Of a DNA stretch of 5,977 nt, positions 1 through 5,906 are shown in pieces. Origin of the DNA: Actinomycetes bacterium (GTDB lineage: Bacteria; Actinomycetota; Acidimicrobiia; Spongiisociales; UBA5794); contig JAJRYI010000228.1 in assembly GCA_024275815.1 (NCBI GenBank), forward strand, positions 1-5,977. Reading direction: 5' to 3'. The notes under the pieces are model-generated. The model was not told the origin of the DNA, made no database searches, and saw only the letters and a list, made by a program, of their open reading frames with translations. The position numbers were made by a program, and so were the translations under genes. Each line of letters opens with the position of its first letter. The first letter of the stretch is position 1.

Positions 1-1367
1 CCTTTAGAGATGTAGTGCTCCGTCTTGTCCGCGCGCGCAGGCCCCGCAACATCGAGGTGCACCCACGGTGTATCTCCGACGAACTCGGACAGGATCAAGC
101 CTGCGGTGAGCGCCCCTCCCCATCGGCCGGTGGTGTTCTTCATGTCGGCGATGTCGGACTCCATGAACGAGCGGTACTCCTCCTCGAGAGGGAGTCGCCA
201 CATCTTTTCTCCTGCAGCCTCGGCGGCGGTTCCAACGATGTGGGCGGCGTCGTCGTCGATCGCCATGAGACCGCCGATGAGCGGGCCGAGCGCGACCTTG
301 CAGGCACCGGTGAGTGTGGCGATGTCCACGACGAGATCCGGGTCCTGCTCGACGGCGAGTGCCAACCCGTCTGCAAGCACGAGACGGCCCTCAGCATCGG
401 TGTTGAGCACCTCGATCGTCTTGCCGTTGTAGGAGCGCATCACGTCACCGGGCCGCTGAGCCGAGCCACCGGTCAGGTTCTCGGTGAACGGCGTGATCCC
501 GATGACGTTCACCTCGAGGCCGAGCGCAGCGATCGCCTGCATCGCACCCATCACTGCAGCAGCACCGGCCATGTCGGTCTTCATGGTCTCCATGCCCGCG
601 GCCGGCTTGATCGACAGACCACCGGAGTCGAACACGATCCCTTTCCCGACGAACGCCACCGTCTTGGTGGCACCCTCAGGCAAGTACCGCATCACGACCA
701 TGCGAGCCGGGTTGTCTGCGCCGAGGTTGACCGCTTCGAGACCACCGAACCCGGCCGCTGCGATCTGCTCCTCGTCGTAGACGGTCACCTCGAGAGACTC
801 GTGCAACTCCCCGGCGATACCCGCAAGGACGACGGGCGATTTGTCTCTTGCGGGTCGATTGACGAGATCTCTGGCAAGAACGACGCCTTCAGCCACAGCC
901 CGTGCTGCATCGACTTCTTCCGAGAGGTCGTCGTCTCCAACGAGCACCAGCGATGAGAACGCTTTCGGTTTCGACTCGGACTTGTACTCGTCGTAGGAGT
1001 ACGCACCGAGCCAGGCGCCGAGGGCCACGGCACCTGCAGCATCGTCGAGATCCACGAGGTGGAGCGTCGTGGCAACGGTCTCGTACCGCGAACACGCCCT
1101 CGCCACCGTTCCCGCTGCCCGTCGCACGACCTCGAGATCGACGTCGTCACCGAGGCCGATGAGCAGTACTTCGGGTGTTGGGCCGTCCGGTGTCTGGATG
1201 AAGGTGGTCTGGTTCGCCTTCCCCGAAAAATCCTTCGCATCGAGCAAGGCCTCATGGTCATCGAGGTCGATGGCAGGTCCGCTATCGGATGCCGGGATGC
1301 GATCCGACAGGACGGGGATGACGAGAACGTCCGCTCCGTCGACGGATCCACTGTTGATCGTGATCAC
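1..1367 (-). CDS. pepA: Leucyl aminopeptidase (M17 family), 3' end cut by window
   Basis: Cytosolic M17 metallo-aminopeptidase that removes N-terminal residues, often Leu, from peptides using two metal ions. About 455 codons are present. The M17 signature NTDAEGRL is at residues 322-329 (positions 381-404). Aligned with E. coli PepA at a constant offset of 28, all key residues are intact: K242 and D247 (VGKGIVFDSGG), catalytic K254 (SIKP), D265 (MKTDM), D324, E326 and catalytic R328. The sequence runs into a conserved WVHLDVAGPA stretch and then leaves the window; about 30-40 C-terminal residues should be missing compared with the 503-aa E. coli enzyme. The GTG start at 1367 was chosen because AGGAG lies 7 nt upstream and there is no room for a longer gene before the tkt stop. 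The N-terminal domain (about residues 1-165) is divergent and acidic, as is usual for M17. It lies 11 nt after tkt and is probably cotranscribed with it. Family assignment is secure. Confidence 0.96.
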   Translation of the reverse strand, partial: MITINSGSVDGADVLVIPVLSDRIPASDSGPAIDLDDHEALLDAKDFSGKANQTTFIQTPDGPTPEVLLIGLGDDVDLEVVRRAAGTVARACSRYETVATTLHLVDLDDAAGAVALGAWLGAYSYDEYKSESKPKAFSSLVLVGDDDLSEEVDAARAVAEGVVLARDLVNRPARDKSPVVLAGIAGELHESLEVTVYDEEQIAAAGFGGLEAVNLGADNPARMVVMRYLPEGATKTVAFVGKGIVFDSGGLSIKPAAGMETMKTDMAGAAAVMGAMQAIAALGLEVNVIGITPFTENLTGGSAQRPGDVMRSYNGKTIEVLNTDAEGRLVLADGLALAVEQDPDLVVDIATLTGACKVALGPLIGGLMAIDDDAAHIVGTAAEAAGEKMWRLPLEEEYRSFMESDIADMKNTTGRWGGALTAGLILSEFVGDTPWVHLDVAGPARADKTEHYISK

Positions 1368-1374
1368 TGGAGTA

Positions 1375-1379
1375 CTCCT
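1375..1379 (-). promoter_or_regulatory. Ribosome binding site of pepA, overlapping the tkt stop
   Basis: On the minus strand AGGAG lies 7 nt before the GTG at 1367. The preceding TGA (1379-1381) is the tkt stop, so the stop codon and Shine-Dalgarno share a base within TGAGGAG. This fixes the pepA start and suggests that ribosomes finishing tkt can feed initiation at pepA. Confidence 0.75.
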
Positions 1380-3340
1380 CAGGTGGCCTGTTCTTCGAGT
1401 CGGGTTGCGACCTTCTCTGCGACCGCCTCTGGCGTGAAGCCGTACTGCTCGGCGAGGACGCTTGCGGGTGCCGACGCGCCGAAGTGGTCGATACCGATCG
1501 CGATACCGCCGTGTGCAGCAACCGATTCCCACGTTTGGGTCGTTCCCGCCTCGAGTGTGAACACCGGGAGAACCGTGCCGAGCACGTCCTGGCGATACGC
1601 CTCATCCTGGTCGTTGAAGATCTCGACACACGGCATCGAAACGACCCTCACCGAGATGCCTCGCTCCTTGAGAAGGGACGCGACGCCCTCAGCAAGGGGA
1701 ACCTCGGAGCCGGTGGCGACGATGACGGCATCGGTGCCATCGATCCGCACGTACCCGCCCCGTTCGACGGCAGACATCTCCGGTGCGTTCTGTGGGACCG
1801 GCAAACCCTGGCGGGTGAGGATGATCGCAGACGGACCGTCGGTCCGATTGATCGAGGCCTGCCACGCAGCGGCCGTCTCGGTGGGATCGGAAGGCCTGTG
1901 CACGTTAAGACCGGGGATCAGTCGGAGAGACGCGATGTGCTCGATCGGCTGATGGGTCGGCCCGTCCTCTCCGAGGAAGATGGAGTCATGCGTCCAGACG
2001 AAGATCGATGGTACCCCCATGAGGGCAGCGAGCCTGACGGATGGACGCATGTAGTCGGAGAACATCAGGAACGTCGCCCCGAAACCGCGGACTCCGCCAT
2101 GCTGGGTCATCCCGTTGACGGCTGCTCCCATCGCGTGCTCACGGATGCCGTACCGCATGTTGCGTCCGCGCCGGTCGTCCCTCGAGAAGTTCGTCGAAGC
2201 TGCGATCACCGTGTTGTTCGAGGGGGCGAGGTCGGCAGATCCACCGATGACGTCGGACCGCTCGGCTGCGAGTTGCTGGATGACCGCTTCTGAGAGCTTC
2301 CGCGTTGCGATCTTCGAGCCCGGCTCGACGTCCGGGGCCTGGAGGCTTACAAGGTCTGGCTCCCACACTCCGCTCCAGGCATCGAATCGTTGTTGATCGT
2401 TCGCACGGGCCGCTTCGATGCGCTCACGCCACGCAGCGTGTGCCTGGGTGCCTCGTTCCATGGAACGGGCGAAGACTTCGTAGACCTCGTCGGGGACCGT
2501 GAACGGAGGTAGGTCCCACCCCATGGCTGCCTTCGCCGCAGCGATCTCACCGTCACCGAGCGGGGAACCGTGCGCGGCCGCAGTGTCGACCTTCGTCGGT
2601 GCCCCGAACCCGATGTGGGTCTTGCAGTCGATCAACGTCGGCCTGTGCTCGTCTGCCATCGCCTCGCGCGTCGCCGCCTCGATCGCTTCCCTGTCGTGGC
2701 CGTCGACCGTGATCGTCTGCCAGCCGTAGGACGCGAAACGGGCGGGTACGTCCTCGGTGAAGGTGAGGTCGGTGGAGCCGTCGATGGTGATGGAGTTGTC
2801 GTCGTAGTACACGATCATCCGACCCAACCCGAGGTGCCCGGCGAGCGAGGCAGCTTCCGACGTGATCCCCTCCATGAGATCACCGTCGCCGCACAGGACG
2901 AACGTGTGATGGTCGGTGAGGTCGGCACCGTGCACACAACGCAGGTGTTCCTCGGCGATCGCCATGCCAACGGCAGTGCTGAACCCCTGACCGAGGGGAC
3001 CCGTCGTGGTCTCGATGCCGAGTTCGGGAGCGTACTCGGGGTGACCCGCCGTCTCGGATCCCCACTGACGGAAGTGCTCGATGTCGTCCATCGAGATCGG
3101 GAATCCCGAGAGGTGCAAGAGGCTGTAGAGCAACATCGATCCGTGGCCGTTGGACACGATGAATCGATCTCTGTCTCGCCATGTGGGTTCCACCGGATCC
3201 ACGTTGAGGAACTTCGACCAGATCACGAACCCGATGTCCGCCATCCCCATCGGCATTCCGGGATGCCCTGAGTTCGCCTTCTGGATCGCATCCATGGACA
3301 GGACACGGATCGTGTCCACCGCTCGTTGTTCGACCGTCAT
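1379..3340 (-). CDS. tkt: Transketolase
   Basis: Thiamine-diphosphate enzyme that moves two-carbon ketol units between sugar phosphates in the non-oxidative pentose phosphate pathway; cytosolic. It has 653 aa, close to the 663 of E. coli TktA. The N-terminal PP domain has H26 in SGHPGMPMG, H66 in SNGHGS, H100, GPLGQG (114-119), and the TPP/metal motif GDGDLMEG (151-158) with N182. H258 matches the usual His of AAHGSP. The Pyr domain (about 340-510) has the catalytic Glu E401 in YGIREHAMG, then H451 (THDS), H463 (DGPTHQP) and R510 (RQGLP). The C-terminal domain (about 530-653) carries the ATGSEV motif. The ATG at 3340 was chosen because the protein then starts like other transketolases (MTVEQRAVDTIR) and AGGAGGT lies just upstream. 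The same frame is open to an ATG at 3415, but those 25 extra codons look non-coding. pepA follows 11 nt downstream. No catalytic residue appears missing. Confidence 0.98.
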   Translation of the reverse strand: MTVEQRAVDTIRVLSMDAIQKANSGHPGMPMGMADIGFVIWSKFLNVDPVEPTWRDRDRFIVSNGHGSMLLYSLLHLSGFPISMDDIEHFRQWGSETAGHPEYAPELGIETTTGPLGQGFSTAVGMAIAEEHLRCVHGADLTDHHTFVLCGDGDLMEGITSEAASLAGHLGLGRMIVYYDDNSITIDGSTDLTFTEDVPARFASYGWQTITVDGHDREAIEAATREAMADEHRPTLIDCKTHIGFGAPTKVDTAAAHGSPLGDGEIAAAKAAMGWDLPPFTVPDEVYEVFARSMERGTQAHAAWRERIEAARANDQQRFDAWSGVWEPDLVSLQAPDVEPGSKIATRKLSEAVIQQLAAERSDVIGGSADLAPSNNTVIAASTNFSRDDRRGRNMRYGIREHAMGAAVNGMTQHGGVRGFGATFLMFSDYMRPSVRLAALMGVPSIFVWTHDSIFLGEDGPTHQPIEHIASLRLIPGLNVHRPSDPTETAAAWQASINRTDGPSAIILTRQGLPVPQNAPEMSAVERGGYVRIDGTDAVIVATGSEVPLAEGVASLLKERGISVRVVSMPCVEIFNDQDEAYRQDVLGTVLPVFTLEAGTTQTWESVAAHGGIAIGIDHFGASAPASVLAEQYGFTPEAVAEKVATRLEEQAT

Positions 3341-3343
3341 CGC

Positions 3344-3350
3344 ACCTCCT
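3344..3350 (-). promoter_or_regulatory. Strong Shine-Dalgarno deciding the tkt start
   Basis: AGGAGGT on the minus strand ends 3 nt before the ATG at 3340 (4 nt if AGGAGG is counted). Spacing is short but the match is near perfect, and it supports 3340 over the in-frame ATG at 3415. A TACCCT at 3360-3365 could be a weak -10 box for a tkt-proximal promoter, but no -35 box stands at the right distance. Confidence 0.65.
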
Positions 3351-3382
3351 GAGACGGTCAGGGTACCGCAGCGGCGTCGACT

Positions 3383-3403
3383 GATCCCGAGCCCTGTGGG
3401 ATC
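3383..3403 (-). other. Hairpin between the M23 gene and tkt
   Basis: GATCCC and GGGATC form perfect 6-bp arms (3383-3388 and 3398-3403) around a 9-nt loop, inside the 81-bp gap between the M23 gene stop and the tkt start. No T-run follows on the transcribed minus strand, so it is not a classic intrinsic terminator. It could be a U-less terminator, a processing site, or chance. A smaller GGTC/GACC stem with a 3-nt loop sits right after the M23 gene stop. Confidence 0.3.
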
Positions 3404-3421
3404 GCTGTTGGTCATCGACCC

Positions 3422-4681
3422 CTATGCCCGGGCGGAGCAGGACGACCAGGCCGGGGCCGGCGAGCCGAAGGCACCCGAGAGAGGCGACGAGACGTTGGTG
3501 GCACCGGTCGCGTCGAGCCACGGCATCGGGTTGATCGTCTCGTCACCATCGCGGATCTCGTAGTGCAGGACCGGGTTGCCTGTTGAGGTGTTGCCGGTAC
3601 GCCCGACCTCGCCGAGCATCTGGCCGGCATCGACCCTCATACCGACCACGACGAGAGGTGAAGTCGCCAGGTGCATGAGCACGTGGATCCGTCCGAAGCG
3701 ATCTTCGATCGACACGAACCATCCGGCCGATCTCCCGAACCCTGCAGCGACGACCTCGCCGTGGATCGGGGCAACGACCGGGGTGCCCTCGTACGCCCCG
3801 AGGTCGACACCCTGATGCGTCCGGTCACGAGGGTCTTGGTAGCCGTATCCACCACTGGTCGAGTGCCAGCGGGGGAACCCGCATCCAACGGGGAAGCAGA
3901 ACCCGGCGGGTGCGGCCGTGTCGTCATCGTTGGAAGACGATTCCACGATGCCGTCGATGTCGGGAACAGGTACCGGGGTCGTCACCGTCTGGGTGGGCAT
4001 GCTCTGTGGCGCACGTCGTGTCTGTCGCTCGGTGTCGTCCTGCATGTTCAGCGGCTCCATGCCGAACAGCCACTCGAAGCCCGCAATGAGTCTCTTGCGA
4101 TCGTTCGGGAGGATCGATGTGGGGGTGTGCCACTCATCGAAGAGGCCGAAGGCGACGATGTCTGCTAGCTGCTCGGTGCCGCGACCTTCCCACCTGTCCG
4201 CATCACGCCATGAGTCGAGTCCCCGCATCGCAACCCACTCGGCACGCTGATCGTCGTCGAGGTAGAGCACCGCCCAGACGTGCCCGAGTTCGTGAAGGAG
4301 CGCCCACTCGGCCTGCGTGCAGATCTCGATGACGTCGTACCCCTCTTCGACGTAGCGGATGCCGGCGTTGCCGCCGCAGCCGTCTTCGTCGTCGGTGCGG
4401 ATCTCGAGGTTGTCGAGCGGCCATCCGGCGTTGTCGAACTTGTCGAGTGCCGAATCGATCGTGGTGATCTCGTCTGGTGAGTCGCTCACGATCCGGACGC
4501 CGTCGATGGTCTCGGGTGCGGGGTCGGGAAGCACAGAGAGGGCCTGCATCGGTGCGACGGCTGTCGCTGCGATGGTGGATGTCTGTGGCGCTGCGGCGGC
4601 AGCAGGTGCCGGTGTCTGGGGCAGTGCGGTGAAAGCGATGGTGGCTGCGATGGCTGCTGCGCTGGTGCGTACGTAGGTCAT
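3422..4681 (-). CDS. Secreted protein joining an HExxH zincin-like domain to an M23 (LytM) peptidase domain
   Basis: It has 419 aa. Residues 1 to about 32 are a signal peptide: short n-region with R5, hydrophobic stretch about 8-20, then an Ala/Pro run with possible AxA cleavage. Residues about 60-210 hold HELGH (130-134) and, 35 residues on, E170 in TEQLADIVAFGL, a plausible third zinc ligand as in gluzincins; C102 and C121 could pair. A Thr/Pro/Asp-rich linker (about 215-258) follows. The M23 domain (about 260-390) has HQGVD (zinc ligands H289, D293), H337 in LMHL (catalytic His) and H373 (zinc ligand). The usual HxH is changed to VLH: V371 stands where LytM has its second catalytic His (H291). 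C262 and C267 may form a disulfide. M23 enzymes cut peptidoglycan cross-bridges, so an envelope role outside the membrane is likely. Whether this domain still cuts is uncertain. There is no LPXTG anchor. No good Shine-Dalgarno precedes the ATG at 4681. The role of the first domain is inferred from its motif only. Confidence 0.88.
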   Translation of the reverse strand: MTYVRTSAAAIAATIAFTALPQTPAPAAAAAPQTSTIAATAVAPMQALSVLPDPAPETIDGVRIVSDSPDEITTIDSALDKFDNAGWPLDNLEIRTDDEDGCGGNAGIRYVEEGYDVIEICTQAEWALLHELGHVWAVLYLDDDQRAEWVAMRGLDSWRDADRWEGRGTEQLADIVAFGLFDEWHTPTSILPNDRKRLIAGFEWLFGMEPLNMQDDTERQTRRAPQSMPTQTVTTPVPVPDIDGIVESSSNDDDTAAPAGFCFPVGCGFPRWHSTSGGYGYQDPRDRTHQGVDLGAYEGTPVVAPIHGEVVAAGFGRSAGWFVSIEDRFGRIHVLMHLATSPLVVVGMRVDAGQMLGEVGRTGNTSTGNPVLHYEIRDGDETINPMPWLDATGATNVSSPLSGAFGSPAPAWSSCSARA

Positions 4682-4687
4682 GTACGC

Positions 4688-4718
4688 ACAATCCGCAACG
4701 GAGGTCAGCGCCCTGCAA
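4688..4718 (-). promoter_or_regulatory. Candidate promoter of the M23 gene
   Basis: On the minus strand TTGCAG (4713-4718) and GATTGT (4688-4693) resemble -35 and -10 boxes with a long 19-bp spacer. The -10-like box ends 6 nt before the ATG at 4681, which would start the mRNA at or near the start codon; this agrees with the absence of a clear Shine-Dalgarno. The match is weak. TTGACA-like boxes further upstream (4725-4750) are alternatives but lack good -10 partners. Confidence 0.25.
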
Positions 4719-4787
4719 GCGCGCGGTCAAGGGCGTGTCAAAGATGTCAAGGAGATGTCAGGCCCCCCCCTCGCGGTGCCTTTGACA
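4704..4787 (+). repeat. Cluster of TGTCA/GTCA repeats upstream of the M23 gene, possible operator
   Basis: GTCA starts at 4704, 4726, 4737, 4746 and 4757, giving steps of 22, 11, 9 and 11 bp. The middle copies share a longer core: GGTCAAGG, TGTCAAAGAT, TGTCAAGGAGAT. An inverted copy, TTTGACA, lies at 4781-4787. Direct repeats about one helical turn apart are typical of binding sites for OmpR/PhoB-type response regulators, so an operator is a reasonable guess; no specific regulator can be named. Read on the minus strand, the same repeats make TTGACA (4736-4741 and 4745-4750) and TTGACC (4725-4730), so they may instead hold -35 boxes. The cluster is next to a run of eight C at 4763-4770. Confidence 0.4.
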
Positions 4788-4880
4788 GAGTTGAACGTGT
4801 CGGCCGCTACCACCCTGATTCCAGTCGTGAACTCCTCCGGCCCTCGGCAGGGGATCTGTTCGTGTCCAGGATGACCCTCA

Positions 4881-5228
4881 CGGGCTGTTCGGTTCACGAC
4901 CTGTGACTGACAGCTCATCACCACCCAAGCCCATCAGGGCACTCTCTGGATCTGTGACACGACCACGTGAACCAAGCGCGACATCTCGATCGCACACGGC
5001 CAGAATCGCGACCTGGCCTTCGGTGAGAGTGACTGGCTCGTCGCTATCGCTAGGAACATCGGGCTCGTCCACATCATCGACATCGAGGCAAACACCGCGC
5101 TCGAGACCTACCCGCTGCCGGATACGGACATCACGAACGTCGAGTTCATCAACACGGATCGCCACCTTGTGGCGACTACTGCCTTCGGACCGGCTGAGGT
5201 CTGGCAGGAGCCGGAGAGCGGGGTCTGA
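4881..5228 (+). pseudogene. Remnant of a WD40-type beta-propeller gene (C-terminal blades)
   Basis: One plus-strand frame shows successive WD40-like blades. Blade 1 (4881-4958) reads RAVRFTTCD-stop-QLITT, then QGTLWICD. Blade 2 (5010-5084) has LAFGESDWLVAIA and GLVHIIDIE. Blade 3 (5130-5207) has ITNVEFINTDRHLVATT and AEVWQ. It ends at TGA 5226-5228, only 7 bp from the converging hydrolase gene, as a real gene end would. The frame is broken by TGA at 4872, 4908 and 4968. The one at 4908 sits where WD40 repeats usually have the Gly of DGQL. After the last stop there is no ATG and the first GTG is at 5169, so this is not a separate gene. G/C-ending codons dominate, as in true coding DNA of this genome. 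A WD40 protein needs far more than these blades, so the 5' part has been lost. An error-laden assembly of an intact gene is the alternative. The WD40 call is by eye. Confidence 0.6.
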
Positions 5229-5235
5229 TTGCCGC

Positions 5236-5865
5236 TCACACGGTCAACGTCACGCTCTCGAAGTCCGGGATGTGCACGAGTTCGACGTCGTCGTCTGCAA
5301 GGCCCATCGTGGCGAGGCGGTACATGAAGACCGCTCCCTCGTCGCTGAGGAACCAGTCGTGGATCGGGACGACGTACTTCGGCCGGACCAACCGGACGCG
5401 GTCGGTAGCGGCGGTCAGCGACCCCCACGGTGCGATGAACGGCATCGCGAGAATCGGCATCGTCTCGTTGAAGCTGTGGCTGTCCCCGGGGTGTGACAGG
5501 ACGAACTCGACATGGAACCCGGTGTTCTGCGGGCCCGGCGCCATCGGGAGACGCTCGTGGGGCGAGACGAACTGTGGTGTGCCGACGGTGAGAGAGTCGA
5601 TCCCCTGTTCAGAGAGGATGCCCTGGAGCGACGGTGTCGTCTCCACCTCAGCATCGTTTGATCGTTCGAGGGCTGCCCGAACGAAGTCGAACGAGACGTG
5701 GTCACCGTGTTCGTGGGTGATCAGGATCCGGTCGACACCCTCGACCATCGACGGGTCGAAGCGGTCGTCGTCCCAGGTGAACCCTCCCGGGTCGATGAGT
5801 GTCCGCGTGCCTCCCACCTCGACGAGGAGGCAGGCATGTACGAGTTTGGTGATCGTGACGTCCAT
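5236..5865 (-). CDS. Metallo-beta-lactamase-fold hydrolase, UlaG-like
   Basis: Complete 209-aa cytosolic protein with no signal peptide. The MBL signature THEHGDH gives H51, H53, D55 and H56 (5698-5715). H103 (SPHERLP) is the likely next metal ligand, D128 in HPGDSH is the bridging Asp, and H169 in VPIHD is the last His. The full di-metal ligand set is therefore present. The region PILAMPFIAPWGSLTAATD followed by VRPKYVVPIHD is typical of a short, common actinobacterial branch of the UlaG/MBL superfamily. Members are metal-dependent hydrolases; the substrate here cannot be read from sequence, and UlaG's lactonase role should not be assumed. The ATG at 5865 gives the expected first beta strand (MDVTITKLVHACLLVEVGG). 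The nearest Shine-Dalgarno-like GGGAGGG lies about 16 nt upstream, too far, while TAGTGT stands 6 nt before the ATG, so translation may be leaderless. It converges with the WD40 remnant. Confidence 0.92.
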   Translation of the reverse strand: MDVTITKLVHACLLVEVGGTRTLIDPGGFTWDDDRFDPSMVEGVDRILITHEHGDHVSFDFVRAALERSNDAEVETTPSLQGILSEQGIDSLTVGTPQFVSPHERLPMAPGPQNTGFHVEFVLSHPGDSHSFNETMPILAMPFIAPWGSLTAATDRVRLVRPKYVVPIHDWFLSDEGAVFMYRLATMGLADDDVELVHIPDFESVTLTV

Positions 5866-5871
5866 GCTTCG

Positions 5872-5877
5872 ACACTA
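5872..5877 (-). promoter_or_regulatory. Candidate -10 box for a leaderless hydrolase mRNA
   Basis: TAGTGT (TANNNT pattern) on the minus strand ends 6 nt before the ATG at 5865, which would place the transcription start at the start codon, a common arrangement in actinobacteria. No convincing -35 box is seen 16-19 bp upstream. If an upstream minus-strand gene exists (one frame stops with TAG at 5876-5878), this box could instead be chance. Confidence 0.35.
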
Positions 5878-5906
5878 GCAACCCTCCCAACGCGCCGAGG
5901 CCGCAG

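Noticed and set aside
15..1952. Long plus-strand open frames (15-956, 1059-1952) opposite pepA and tkt
   Set aside because: Their translations are Arg/His/Asp-rich with no family features, while the minus strand encodes textbook PepA and transketolase. They are GC-driven shadows.
3341..3415. Longer tkt start at ATG 3415
   Set aside because: The extra 25 residues do not resemble any transketolase N-terminus, and the strong Shine-Dalgarno serves the ATG at 3340.
4680..4874. Plus-strand open frame of 64 codons from ATG 4680
   Set aside because: It starts inside the start region of the M23 gene, spans the repeat cluster and C run, and has no Shine-Dalgarno or family resemblance. Its frame is simply that of the WD40 remnant before the first stop.
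4872..4970. Three internal TGA codons in the WD40 frame as recoded codons (Trp or selenocysteine)
   Set aside because: tkt and the hydrolase in the same window end at TGA, Trp is encoded by TGG nearby, and the sites do not fall where WD40 repeats need Trp. Decay is simpler.
5229..5235. Terminator between the converging WD40 remnant and the hydrolase gene
   Set aside because: There are only 7 bp between the stops and I see no hairpin with a T-run there.
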